A stretch of DNA of 64,000 nt. Source: Mya arenaria. Lineage: Eukaryota > Mollusca > Bivalvia > Myida > Myidae. The stretch spans positions 5,865,682-5,929,681 of the forward strand of contig NC_069130.1 of the NCBI RefSeq assembly GCF_026914265.1, written 5' to 3'. Position 1 is the first letter of the stretch, and each line of letters begins with the position of its first letter. Both the position numbers and the translations under genes were made by a program. Below the pieces are notes generated by a model, which was not told where the DNA came from, did no database searches, and saw only the letters and a program-made list of their open reading frames with translations. Below are positions 1-12,000 of the stretch, one piece after another.

Positions 1-55
1 TATTTATCACATGCTTACCCTTGTTTTCCGTGTAATATACCCATTACGAATATTT

Positions 56-79
56 TTATCTTACACATGTGTAAGATAA
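56..79. repeat. 24-bp perfect palindrome
   Basis: The sequence around TCTTACACATGTGTAAGA reads the same on both strands over 24 bases and could form a short hairpin. It lies in an AT-rich stretch (1-231) where I see no gene. It may be the core of a dispersed repeat; nothing shows a function. Confidence 0.5.
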
Positions 80-231
80 CATATCAGACAATTTTATTGG
101 CTAGACTAATCACACGCGACCTAGATATTCCTCCGCATTGTTTGTAAACAAAACGGTTTAAACGCCAACCAATACTTACCTAAATAATGAAGCTGTATGA
201 CTTCCGGGAGACAAATGGCTAACGAATTATA

Positions 232-741
232 GTGCAAGAAAGCATCTTGTTAAAAAAACTTTCTGTTAACAATGTTCCACCAAACCAGATAATGCAGATC
301 ACTAGTCACAGAAATATCCAGTCAGTCAACAAATACAGCCACATTAGTGACAAACAACACGAGAACATTTCAAACATCTCCATCTTGACAAACACAGGCA
401 ATATGCAATCAATGACATTTGCTTGCCAGTTTAATAAGCTCTCGTTTAACAAAAACAAAAATACGAATTCCGCAGCACAGGCTTCTCAGTACATATTCCA
501 TGACGGCTAGAACATCATGTTCGCTGGAAACATTCTTGAAACTTTTTTAACATCAACATCCAGGCTAGTTCTGGCTTCCATAACTTTAATGTTGATATTT
601 ATAGTTTTGATGTTTAATATACAGTTAAAGTTATGGCGTAACCCCCATACCAGAGTCAACCAGAACCAACTGAGTATGATGATGCAATTGAATGACTCTG
701 CATCATATGACCATGATGACGTCGATGGATTCTATTTATAG
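232..741 (+). pseudogene. Crypton-type tyrosine recombinase C-terminal fragment
   Basis: The frame at 232-510 contains PPNQIMQITSHRNIQSVNKY followed by SHISDKQHENISNI. This looks like the end of the catalytic domain in Crypton-derived tyrosine recombinases (DUF3504-like proteins), with a His-Arg pair and a following Tyr that would be the nucleophile. There is no ATG at the start and no upstream catalytic Arg or Lys region in the 231 bases available. A second frame (517-741) continues the low-complexity tail typical of these proteins, so the reading frame is broken. This is probably a truncated transposon relic. A 3' exon of a domesticated gene starting before the window cannot be excluded. 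Confidence 0.5.
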
Positions 742-772
742 CATCGGATTCACATTGTTCATTTAGTTGAAA

Positions 773-1290
773 CAGGGCTGCCACGATACGCCAAGACCGT
801 ATCGCGGTATATTGCGATACAAGAGCAGCGTATCACGATACGTACCGCGATATTTTTGTGTATTAATAATATTGTTTCGAATTGGAACATTTTATTCAAA
901 ACAGCAAACTGCTTAAACAATTTATAGATATGATGATATCCTATGTTGATTAGAACATATCTAACTAAAAACAAATGAACCAAAACACAACAATAAAACC
1001 ATCACGGAGTTCAAAACTTCTATATCATTTCAGTCTAACTTTGGACTAGAAATATGTAAACAATTAACACTAAGACCAAACATAGACTGTCTCAAGTCCT
1101 TCTTTACTCAGTCACATTTCTGACAGTTTTCCTTACAAAAGAGTAACATGTCTACAAGATCTGAAGCTAGGCAAGATCTCTATATCTCCCGCTGTGCTGA
1201 ACACGCGTTCGGATGGTTCTGACGTCGCTGGGATGCAAAGCCGAGCTTTAACTAGATTGGCAAGTAAAGGAGTAGAAGCAATGCTTCTTC
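773..1290 (-). mobile_element. hAT transposon 3' end with transposase dimerisation-domain remnant
   Basis: On the minus strand, about 1265-1135 encodes LCIP-type sequence leading into ATSEPSERVFSTAGDI, the signature of the hAT C-terminal dimerisation domain. It lies downstream of a WWKK remnant in another frame, so the gene is frameshifted. The element ends at 773 in CAGGGCTGCCACGATAC, a hAT-like terminus. Next to the terminus (785-860) are dense subterminal copies of CGATA and TATCG, the expected kind of transposase-binding array. The 5' part of the transposase and the other terminus were not found. I infer a 5'-truncated hAT of the Ac/ZBED-like type. Confidence 0.65.
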
Positions 1291-2272
1291 CACCAAAGGA
1301 TCCATTTCAATTTTTATTGGTTGGACCATTTTGTATTCATCTTTATTATTATTATATTTAATCAGTCATGACGAAGTTGTTTATATTTCGCTCCTTGTCA
1401 GTGAATGCCTTAAAATTCAATCTCCAACGCACTGATCTCCATTGATAAAAGTCCAAAACCCGGGCTAATGTCCGTTTTTTTTGCAAAAAAGCGGAACGCC
1501 ATATCCAACAGAAAATGTTATGTTTTATTTTGTAAACTGAATAAATTTGTTTACTGTACTGCGGTTTTAATATTGAAACAGTGTCATTTCATTTATGTGC
1601 TCAAACACATCGTGCACGATAAATCTATACCAAAATATGTGGTAAATACACTGTGAAAGAAATGAAACATCTGTTATTATCTATATTTGGCTTATTGTTT
1701 ATCATGTTACGTTTAATAAAAATACTATAAACTGTAAGAAAACACAAAATTGATCGGTGACAAATTGATCGGTACGGTGAACGGCGATCCGGAGACCTGG
1801 GTTTTAGGGATATTGCAAGCGCCTACATGACTGGAACAGGAAGTAATCGATTATTGAATCTGCACACGTCAATTTTTTGGTCATAATCCAAATTATGAAA
1901 AGACCGATAAGTTTTGAAAATTGAATTTTAATGGAAAAAACCGGCACGCTAATGTTGTACGTTATGTTATGTAAGTCACATAAACCGCGTAAATGCGTGT
2001 ACTCTCAGTGTTATGTCATCAAATTGTGTACTTATTGTGTTTTTTGTTAAAATTGTTCGTTATTCATGTTTACTACACATTTTTATATTTGTGACTTGTT
2101 AAGCACTCAGAATTAAAACTTGATAACTGATTGTTTTTTGTCATTTTCATTTGGAACTATTTATATGGCACATCGATGACATTCCACTCTGAGTACTTTG
2201 GCTGGCAGACAATGAGTTCAGAAAGTGGAACAAAATTGGTAATAAAACACCGTTTTAATCATGCGATAAAAA
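1291..2272. other. AT-rich interval, nothing recognised
   Basis: No coding signal, RNA gene or clear repeat was seen. Short ORFs here have AT-driven composition and no family resemblance. Confidence 0.5.
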
Positions 2273-2422
2273 AGATCTGACACTCGTTGTCATTTTATAC
2301 AAGATTTGATTAAACTCGTCCATGAAAGTTGTTAGTAAGCTTGTCAAAGGCTCGATTACTAACAAATTTCATGAACTCGTTTAATAAAAGTTTGTATTAA
2401 ATGACAAGAAGTGTCAGATTAT
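2273..2422. repeat. Foldback hairpin repeat, arms about 65 bp
   Basis: The left arm (GATCTGACACTCGTTGTCAT, later TGAAAGTTGTTAGTAA) is mirrored on the other strand by the right arm (TTACTAACAAATTTCATGAA, then TGACAAGAAGTGTCAGATT). The arms enclose a loop of about 15 bases. This is the structure of a small non-autonomous foldback element. The AT-rich stretch from 2423 to 2869 holds nothing else recognisable. Confidence 0.55.
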
Positions 2423-2869
2423 ATATAAATTACATAATAAATATACCTGAAAACATGATTTGCCACTCAGTGTATAAGTTATAAGAGACTATAGCACACA
2501 ATAAATAATTTTATACATTACTTATACAACATCTAAAATCGATATATATATACACAAAACAAAGTATTGCACACTATTGATACCATATATCTATTTACAA
2601 AAGTAAGAAACTAGAAACCAATGCTAATCTTGTTTTAAAAAACTGAAAACATCAACGCGCACAATCGTGCATACTAAAAAAATGGGTGTAAAAATCGATT
2701 ATCACCCCGGTCAGACCGAAGATGAACTGATTAGCATTTATTTCTAGCTATACGTAAAGTAACACAATAATTTTAGTTTTAAAGTAATAACAACATTACT
2801 TACACAAATAAAACATCCTATAATTAAGAATATCGTTGCAGGTTTTGGCACTAAGTCTTGACAACATGT

Positions 2870-3841
2870 TATTTGCTAAAATATAAGACAACTTTTCTAT
2901 ATCGGACATACTTTGAATTAATGATTAATTGTGTTCGCCTTTTTCTAACAATGGCATTCGTTTATTATTATACAACCTATAATAGAATAACACATGGATT
3001 TCTGATTCAACAGAGTTGCAAAAAGGGCAAAGACGATCATTTAGGGCAAGTTTTTCATATAGGCCCGTTTCCACTCGAAAAGGGGATACCCCGCCTCTAA
3101 ATTTACTTAACGCTGCCCTATGTTTAGGCGGCATAATATTTTTACAATATTTTTCAACAGAATACTTAATTCATACTTTCAAAAGTTTCTTAAAACTTAT
3201 TTCCTCCCCTGCTACGTATACCTTTTGGTCTATTTATAGAAACATGCCAATCATTGCATACGCTGACATCATATAGTTGGCTAACAACGGTGAATTTTGG
3301 TAAATTGTCATTTATATGATATATATCTAAGTCAAGGTTTAACATTTTCTCATTTACATAATACAATCAAGATGTGTATGTACTATAGGCCTTGGCGTTT
3401 GCCCAAACTGCTATTCGTTTATTGATACGAGACACAGGTGTATTACACAACCTAGACCAATGTCCGACTATAGACTTCCACTGACGAATAATCGGTGGTA
3501 CCCACGCCGTTTCGCCTGAAACAGCATCATAAGGTGTGTATTTCTCAACGCCGGGAAAGAAACGCATGGCTCTATTATGCACGGCGTTGATGCAGGAACG
3601 ATTTTACACCCGAGGTAGATGCACCGTAACTTATAATCGGCCAAACAATAGAGTCATTTAATTTAGTGTATGCGTCATACGGCATACCACCAACGATTTT
3701 ACATTTAGCAATAAGTAGCCCGAGCGCACGGCTAGCACTCTGAGCAACGGCTTTATCAGTCACATTATAATCAAGAAATTTATTGATAACAATGCCAAGG
3801 TAAGTAAACTTATCAAAAGTTGAAATTTGTACGTTGTTCAT
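2870..3841 (-). mobile_element. 5'-truncated LINE: end of RT and C-terminal domain
   Basis: Read on the minus strand from 3841 downward, the sequence first gives FTYLGIVINKFLDYNV, the YLG segment after the RT catalytic core. Then come SIVWPIISYGAST (thumb/connection region) and NRAMRFFPGVEKYTPYDAV. From 3134 it gives HRAALSKFRGGVSPFRVETG and the knuckle CPFCNSVESEIHVLF. This order matches ORF2 tails of CR1/L2-like LINEs common in molluscs. Frames change at least twice and the final Cys of the knuckle is not visible, so the copy is dead. Endonuclease and RT core are absent, the usual 5' truncation. Confidence 0.72.
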
Positions 3842-3865
3842 TATTATGTATTATGCGTATCTAAA

Positions 3866-4700
3866 TTACGAAACAAGCGCGAAACGAATACAAGTATCTC
3901 GGGATTTATTTTAATAGAACCGGTTCATTTGCTAGCTGCAAAAAACATATAGCTTCTCAGGCAAGACGTGCGATGTATAGTCTAATAAGAAACTCAAATC
4001 GCCTATCATTACCTGTTGACCTACGAATAGAACTCTTTGATAAAACAATCAAACCTATTTTGTTATGTGGTGCAGAAATTCGGGGATTTGGTAACAATAG
4101 CATACTAGAAAGGGTTCAACTTAAATACTGAAATATGTTCTCAAATTGAAACGAAATATAAGTTTTAGGGGGAAGATTACATACACCATACAATAATACA
4201 CAAGAAAAACTCTCATCACTAATATAAAGTTATATACAACTTAGCACTTCCAATAGATTACAGAATAACAAAGAAAAAAATATCCCTGGATATATTTCAT
4301 TAAAAACAATTTTAATTAAATGTGTCCCGAATAACCTATGGCTTAATCAAGAAGTAATAAATCGCAAGTGGTTAAAAAACAATGTAAAGCAAAAGCTTAT
4401 TGATTTATTTTTAAATGATTTGTTGTCGAACATAGAAAATGCAAGCAACAGTATATTTTACAGAATCTTTAAAAAGGACTTCGGTTTTGAAAAGTATCTC
4501 ACTAGATTTCCAAATAAACATTTATTTTCATTCATCAAATTTAGAACAAGAAATCATAGAATGCCTATTGAAATAGGCAATTGGCGTAGAATACCACTAT
4601 ACGAACAAATATGTACTCATTGCAATGACAAACTAGAAGATGAATTTCATTATTTGTTTAAATGTCAATACTTAGACGATGAAAGAAAACCTTAAACCTT
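3866..4700 (+). mobile_element. 5'-truncated LINE in opposite orientation: RT end and Cys/His knuckle
   Basis: Plus-strand sequence opens with EYKYLGIYFNRTGSFASCKK, then IELFDKTIKPILLCGAEIRGF. After frame changes comes an open frame (4420-4695) with LFSFIKFRTRNHRMPIEIGN and ICTHCNDKLEDEFHYLFKC, a C-x2-C...H-x3-C knuckle. It is the same part of ORF2 as the neighbouring minus-strand copy but a clearly different sequence lineage. The AT-rich run to about 5110, ending near AAAATATTGAATTG, is a plausible 3' UTR. The reading frame contains several stops, so this is a pseudogene. Confidence 0.7.
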
Positions 4701-5110
4701 ACTTTTATAAACACCCCAATACATTTAAATTAGAGAAACTAATGAAAACAAGCAATAAGCAAACACATATATATCTATATAGATTTGTTAATATTATTAT
4801 TTCCAAAATTAAGTAACTATATGCAATTTAGTGAATTGATAGTTATACATAGTGAAGTGCTTGTAAATTTTCATTATTTTTAATGTATGTATTACAAATG
4901 TAAATACCTAGTTACACTTACTGTGTAGTAGTTATATGTTAGTCATTGTTTATTTGCAGTTTTTTCACAAACATATATGTATGACATGTGCTGTAGTTTA
5001 AATTATTATAATTATGTAAAACATTAACATTGTCACATTGTCGTAATACGATGTTAGTAAGAAACAAGGTGTGATGTATTATTAACATGTCTCATGTCAG
5101 AAAAACAAAA

Positions 5111-6281
5111 TATTGAATTGAAGACCCTTTGATTTCTTATCAATTTGTTTCGGGTTGACTTTTTCTACTTTTACAGTATTTCGATCGCCAAATTTTATTA
5201 AATATATCATTTTCCAAAACGCATGTGTAAATTAGCCACACATATACAATTGATTTAAGGGTAATATTTATACAATTGAAACAACCTTAATCATTGTGAT
5301 TTGCCAATTATATTTTCTGATTTCATATGAATGACTCTCCGATACCCGCATTGGGTATCATATAAATTGAAGTTTGAAATTAACAATGTAGCTGCCGCCA
5401 TGTATATATGTTTTGTATATGACATCATTTGCCATGTTTATGGTATGAGTGAATTAACGGTGTTTGACTTAACTTGGCTAGGCTTAATGCACTAACACCT
5501 AATGCGTCAAAAATAATTTTAATATCACTATATTTTAAGTATATGCAATTGCAATATATCACTTTTCCCTTGTGTAATTATTAATTGTAACACCTGCTTT
5601 ATTTGTTTTATCAACAACAGAATATAAATTTTATTCGACTTGAGCATAAAAAGCTCACAACAATAAATATAAAAAAACATGACATTTGAACAAAAACATG
5701 CATTTACAAAAAAAGAAAATCCATTATAAATATAACCAATCAATGCACCCGTTTGATTTCAAAACTGTTCATTTTAAAGCACATAACACAACAATCATAT
5801 TAATAAGAGCCTTATTAAAAGACGTTTTGTCACACCAAAGTGGAAATCAGTAAATAAAACAAATAAAACAACAACATAACTGTGTACGTTTCCCTCAAAT
5901 TTTACTTTACAGAACAGAACATAATTTTAACACACGTAAACTATACAGTTTTTTTGTGTTTCATATACATATTTGATACATTACAATTACAATTATACAA
6001 TGTAGTGTGAAATATTAAATCAATATTATAATTAATCTATTTTGAAGGATGAACTGGAATAGAAAACACGAATCAATCAAATTATAATAGTATACAATAC
6101 AATAACCAATAGTTTGCTTTTTATATACTAGTATATGTTGGAACAAATGATATCAATTGATCAATTTTTAACAATAAAACAGACTCACATAGTATATATC
6201 AACATAAATAGTAACCAATGGTTACAAATGTTCACAAAGCATACTACTGCTTGAGATAAAAATGTGTATCAAGGCTTATAA
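5111..6281. other. AT-rich interval, no gene seen
   Basis: Very AT-rich sequence with no supported coding region. Its last few hundred bases may be the 3' UTR of the minus-strand LINE that ends at 6282, but no boundary is visible. Confidence 0.45.
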
Positions 6282-7170
6282 TTATTGATTCATTAATAAA
6301 ATAGAACGCAACTTAAATGCTTCCGATATATATTTGCTTAACATAAATGTTTCAGATGTATTTTGTGTACTAAGAAGTTGCACAAGTTTAAACATACTAG
6401 ATCTTATTCTATAATAACCTTTAATATAAGTTTGCCTTAATTGGACATAAGGTGTACACTTAAATATAAAATGAAATTCGTCTTCCACTTCGTTCGAGTC
6501 ACATACTTGACAAAGACGTAAGTGGCGTTCTAATCTATCATATGTGCCAATATGAACTCTTAAATTATGCGAACATATACATATTTTTGTGATAGCAATT
6601 CTAAGATTTCTTGACACAATATTGTCTAAATAGGATTCAAACTCGAATGCAGTTTTAAGAACTCTATAAACAATTAAGACACCATTTTCATTAACACTTC
6701 CATGCCATTGTTGTAAATATTCGTCTATCGGACGCTGTATAAAAATACAAATGAACTGGTTTTCCTTTAGCTGTGTATCATTACACCATACATAATAAAA
6801 GCCATATCTGGTGAGAAGGTTCTTAAACTTATTGAACCAATTATCCTGATTGTTATCAATATCTAACATTGCGTCTTCTATGACAGACTGAGTAATTATA
6901 TTGTCACTTTTCTTAAGTTTGAACCAGTATTTTACAATACGTAAATATCTATTTATATACAATGGGTATCTACCCAATTCACCGTAAACAGCAACATTTG
7001 AAGACGATTGTCAAAATTTTAAATGTATCTTCTCTAGCTGTGTAGACTGCGTAAATCCCCAAATTTCACACCCGTATGTAATTATAGATGAAACAAAGGC
7101 ATCAAATAATTGTAACGCTACCCTAGGTTTACATTCATACTTTTTAAGATTTGACAGCAATGTGTTTCAT
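6282..7170 (-). mobile_element. 5'-truncated LINE with long open C-terminal ORF2 segment
   Basis: The minus-strand frame 6977-6282 is open for 231 codons. It contains IVKYWFKLKKSDNI, RNLRIAITKICICSHNLRVH and the knuckle CQVCDSNEVEDEFHFIFKC, then the helical tail SKYISEAFKLRSILL. Upstream (7170-6980) the same strand gives ALQLFDAFVSSIITYGCEIW, the end of the RT region, with one internal stop. This is the best preserved LINE tail in the first 10 kb, so it is perhaps younger than its neighbours. Family (CR1/L2-like) is inferred from the domain order only. Confidence 0.75.
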
Positions 7171-7280
7171 ACTTCACATAGTGCCAAACTTCGACAATTA
7201 TTCATGTTCAATAATTAGAGGTCATTTATTGGACATTTATATTAGTATACCTTAAAAATCTCCACCGCCCCTTGATTTAG

Positions 7281-7399
7281 CACTTTATTGGTCACGACCC
7301 GGGATCGATATCAACAGTCACTGATACCGAGGTCCCGGCTTTGATGGTCCCGGCAAATAGCATTTTATTGGTCCCAACCCGGTATCAATATTAATAGTC
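7281..7399. repeat. Two-copy direct repeat, about 39-bp units 80 bp apart
   Basis: A segment beginning CACTTTATTGGTCACGACCC at 7281 recurs in diverged form at 7361 as CATTTTATTGGTCCCAACCC. Each is followed by a similar ATCAATA...AGTC tail. It is non-coding and lies just left of the foldback MITE. Confidence 0.5.
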
Positions 7400-7422
7400 C
7401 GGCATATATAACTGCCCATAAG

Positions 7423-7905
7423 CAGTGCGTGTATACCACGTGATAAATAACGTATTATATGCTACATCGGAAGGCAACATTTTGCTTGAAATGAATACTG
7501 AAATCAAATATAACTTTTATTTTACTACACCATTTTAAATTACACAGAGGTCAGTCTATGCCGCTTAAAGAGCCCCGCCTTCGTTTTATTACCGAAGTTT
7601 GGTAAGGTGGTTAGTTTCATGAAAGACTTCGACAAACCGGTTTCTAAAATATTTTTGACAGTGCTTCGTCAGACGGCCGTATTGTGAAAAGGTTTGTCGA
7701 AGTGTTTTAAGAAACTAAACTCTCAATCAAACTTTGGTAAAAGGCCGAAGGCGGGGCTCCGTAAGCGGTATAGACTGTGCTATTTTTCATTTAAAATTGT
7801 GAAGAAATTGTGAAATAATCTTTGTTTAAAGTCTTCATTCGAAGCAAAATATTGCCTTCTGACGTAGCGTTTATTACGCAATTTATCACGTGGTATACAC
7901 ACACT
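7423..7905. mobile_element. Foldback MITE, 483 bp, with 5-bp target duplication
   Basis: The left end CAGTGCGTGTATACCACGTG is mirrored by the right end CACGTGGTATACACACACTG. The arms continue inward for over 200 bases, for example GCCGCTTAAAGAGCCCCGCC against GGCGGGGCTCCGTAAGCGG. Direct copies of ATAAG flank it at 7418-7422 and 7906-7910, a plausible target-site duplication. It has no coding capacity. The transposase family is not determinable from the ends alone. Confidence 0.7.
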
Positions 7906-7910
7906 GATAA

Positions 7911-8440
7911 GGCAAGCTATGGTCAGACGGGGCGAAACGTCCTGTTCTCAGAACACTTTCTTGCCAATGAACTTTCCGCGATCTTGCTCATCCTTTAAAA
8001 AATACCAAACTTAAGCTAGTTAAAGAAGTTAAGACCAAAGAAATAAAACCATATCCAATAGTCAGAGCTGTGGGACCACTCTAGATGTCATTCATCGTAG
8101 GGCCCGCGACATTTGGGGTTCAAAATAACTCATTTGGCAAATATCCCACAAAACGTTGGGAATACCCCCCCCCCCCCCTTTGGCATAAAAAATATGTTTC
8201 AGTCAAACTTAGGGATGTGACAGGGTCAAGCCATAATGCAGCCACTATAGGGCAGACCTTTTATAAACTCAACAACAACAATAACATGCCGATGGCCAAA
8301 ATAGTTGTTTATTATATTAATTTCGCTAAAAGTTTTACAGTTATTTTCTGAATATATATCCTGGGACTAATCCCTAGATGCAGATATGACAATCCAAAAT
8401 TTATTCATAAAGCAATTAAGCACCTTTACGAACATATACA
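7911..8440. other. Non-coding interval with a poly-C run
   Basis: The interval contains a run of about 12 C near 8167 and otherwise unremarkable AT-rich sequence. A short ORF across the poly-C run looks like a composition artefact. Confidence 0.45.
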
Positions 8441-8449
8441 CATTCACAA

Positions 8450-8760
8450 ATATACAATAGTTAAAACAAATGTTAGTAAAATTATAAATCATTTCCCGTG
8501 ATGTCGCAAATATGGAACGTTACAATGTTAAATTAACATGTAAGTAAAGTTACAAATCATGGTCCGTAATGTTCCGAAATATGGTACCTTATAATGTAAA
8601 AACAAACTGTGAGTTAAATTATGTATAATGGTCCGTATTGTCTACAATTATGGTACGTTATATAGTAAAAACAAACTGTGAGTATAATTATAAATCATGG
8701 TCCGTAATGTCCACAGATATGGTCCGTAATGTTCCCAAATATGGTCCGTTATGTCTGGTC
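8450..8760. repeat. Tandem repeat, about 69-bp unit, about four diverged copies
   Basis: Units run roughly GTAAAAACAAACTGTGAGT...ATAAATCATGGTCCGTAATG...AAATATGGTACGTTA and recur with starts near 8460, 8530, 8600 and 8670. The last part collapses into shorter ATGGTCCGT repeats. It ends 250 bases upstream of the proteasome gene start. Non-coding. Confidence 0.6.
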
Positions 8761-9004
8761 CGTATTTTCCCTGACCCGATATAACTAACACCCATTGAAA
8801 TGATACCAAAAATGCTGTCAAAATTCGTATTGTTTATCGAAATATCGATTTACGTTTTCATTGTATACGTTAACATAACATTATTCTATGACTGACCCAA
8901 AATGAGACATGAGGGGATGTGCCATATGGTCGTTTTTAACTTATTGATTAACCAATTAAACCGGTTTAACATTCCTTCTTCACAATCAATTCAACCATAA
9001 TAAC

Positions 9005-12000
9005 ATGGCGTCCATGATGACAAGCGCATATTTGCCGGCAATTTCAGCTGATTTTGCTAATGATATGAGTAAACCAGACTGGCTAACATCAGAGCTGTCA
9101 ACTGGGGTAATTATACTTTTGATTATCTTCAATTGTTTTCTCACTTGTTTGTTAGTTCCTTCCATAAACATATATTTTGCTCATCCATTTTCGTCGTCCG
9201 GAATAATGGACGGTTAAGTGTTTAAAAAAAGTCAAAATTGCTGCTGTTAAAGCCCTCTTACAATTGTTTTGCACTTTTGGTGAAATATTAAACAAACCCA
9301 TTGTTACAAAAATAATAGAAATGATAAGAGTTGTTGTTTTTAAAGTGACCAAATTAAACAATAAGTGCTGCTGTTGTATTTTGTTGTTGTTGTTTGTCAA
9401 GTTTTTTTTGTCGCCTATGGTCTGCTTGTACTTTTGACAAATTAATTTGCTGTTGTCACAGCATGGTACTAAATCTCTATAAACACTTGAAACTTGTTAG
9501 ATATTTTTCTTAATTTTAACTTTTTATTTATTTTTTCCAGACCACAATTGCTGCCATAGAATTTGATGGAGGAGTTGTTATTGGTGCCGACTCAAGAACT
9601 ACATCTGGGTGTGCATTATTTTCCCAGACTTTTATTGTAAACACAAACAGCGTTTATATTTAGTCTGAAATAAGAGACATTCAAAACAGGATTCTTCTAT
9701 TCCCTGAACATCAAATAGGTTTGTCAAAAGAACTGGGAATTGAAAATTGTTAGATTGTATTCAGAAAACTATTTTATGCTTGACTAAGATAATAAAAGAT
9801 GATATTCAGAGTTACAGATAAGCTGCCCATTCGCAAATACACAATTAAAATCATAGAAACGCAATTATTTTAAAAATCGAACATGTCAAGAAAAAGAGTC
9901 GAAAAAGGTATAACCAACTCAGTCAAACTTATTAACAAATTATTTAAACCCACCATCATTATCGAAGATAGTTGGTAGATTCATTGTTTATGTCATACAT
10001 AGTTGTTATAGACATTGTTAGTTTTAAGTAAGTGTTTAATGAGTTTGTTTTGAAATTCTAGTTTATTTTGTAATGTCAACTTTACGCTATACAGCAACTT
10101 TAAACACTCAGTTTCACTAATTTTTAATTCTTAAGCTGTAACCAGTTATCGTTTCACACTTCTTTAAGAAAATTGTTCATTATTGTTACTCAATTAAAAT
10201 CGAAACTTGAAATACTCATTTATAATTCGAGATAAACATTTTTTTTCAAAAGTGTGGAGTAATCTCAAATACATTGAAAAACTTGTATGTAGGTCTGATA
10301 TTCATATTTTGCCACAACTAAATTTGTAATTTGTAATTACTAAAGTATTTTGCACAAAATGAGCATTAAATCTACTAAAAACAGGGTTTTCCTCTTTAAT
10401 TAAATTCAGTAAACAAAGCTCCATATAAAATAGAGAACAGTTTTGCAAATATTTACTGCATATTAAAAAAGTGTCTGTTTCATGTACATACAGTTACTGT
10501 CATGTTTTAGAGTAAAGAATGAAAAGAAATATCTACAGTATTTCCTCGATTATAAGACGGGGAAAATTGGGTCCCGATTTTTAACCTCAAAGTAGGGGGC
10601 CCGTCTTATAAGTGAGTCTATAAGAAATTCAGAAAGAATAGAGTCAGAATCGGTAATATTCAACATACGGTATTCGACTGATTTATTGTCTGCTGATGAC
10701 ACCCCAATAAAAGTGACAAGATCACACCCATCAGATTAAGACGACCGTCTGCTTTGTTACACTACGATGAACACTCAATGTATTCGAATTGGCAAACGCT
10801 TGTTATCGGTCCAAACACATTTATCACAGGGGACACATTTTACTGCCTTCATAATTAAAATATTTTGAAAAAAAATCATTGTGTTATTTTTTCCATGTGA
10901 GAAATAAAACTTACTTTTTCTTTACGATTAGGCTATGCGTATATCATGCAGACTTACTGGCATGCTTCAATACACATTCCATTAATCCTTTAATATGCAT
11001 TAATTTATCCGCAATCATCAATGGTTATTTATTTCTCCTAATTTAAGTCCCATCAACTGCAATCCAAACAAACATCTGCAAAATCTAACTTAATAACACA
11101 TGAAATGGAATGTGTCGTGTTTGTCAGCTGCAGATCAAATGGTACAATTTGTGATGTCACAGCACCAGCTGTGTAAACATCAAAGGTGAATGGCAGTGGT
11201 TTGTATTTAAATAGGTCAGCCTTTACCGTCTAACCCCATTTACTTCCAAGATTGCGTCTAGGCTGGCTAGAACATACCATACGATCGGAACAATAATAAT
11301 AAATAATCCTCGTCCTTCAAATCATGGCCAATATATTTGAGTTTACTACAGATATGATTGAACCTTTGGCTGTATGAAACAAATTAAATAAATCCTTAAC
11401 TGCTTAACCTACCTCCACATTAGAGTTCACAGCTGACTTTAAATCGGCGACTTTCTTCCAAGCAAATGAACGAATTTAGTTGATAATTGACTGTTAAACT
11501 TGAACATTACCACAGACATGGAGAAATTCAAGTGCTGGATTTGCTTTAAAAATTGACCCCGTCTTATAAACGAGTCTAGACAAAAACACCAGATTTCATG
11601 CGCAAAGTTAGGGGGTCGTCTTATAAGCGGATCGCCTTATAGTCAGGGAAATATAACTCATAATTTGTTGTTGTATATTTACTTTTTGTGCAAGGAACAG
11701 GTTTGAAATAACATTTAAGGTTAATTAAGCTTGTTTTTGGATCTTTTATAGACATAATCTGTTTTAAACAACTGGCCAAAAATGGCATCAAAACAATTTG
11801 TATTTGAAGGATTTGCCATATAAAAACTCCTTGTTCACGCAAAGGAGACTTTAACAATGAATGCTATTTTGGTAATATTAGTTTTCTTGTCAGCTTTCCA
11901 ATTTTTCATTTAAGCTAAAAGGAATTGATTTGAAACAAAATATTTATACTTAAGATTTTGCTTTGAAATTGAATTTATTATAAATCCTGGTCTGCTTCAT

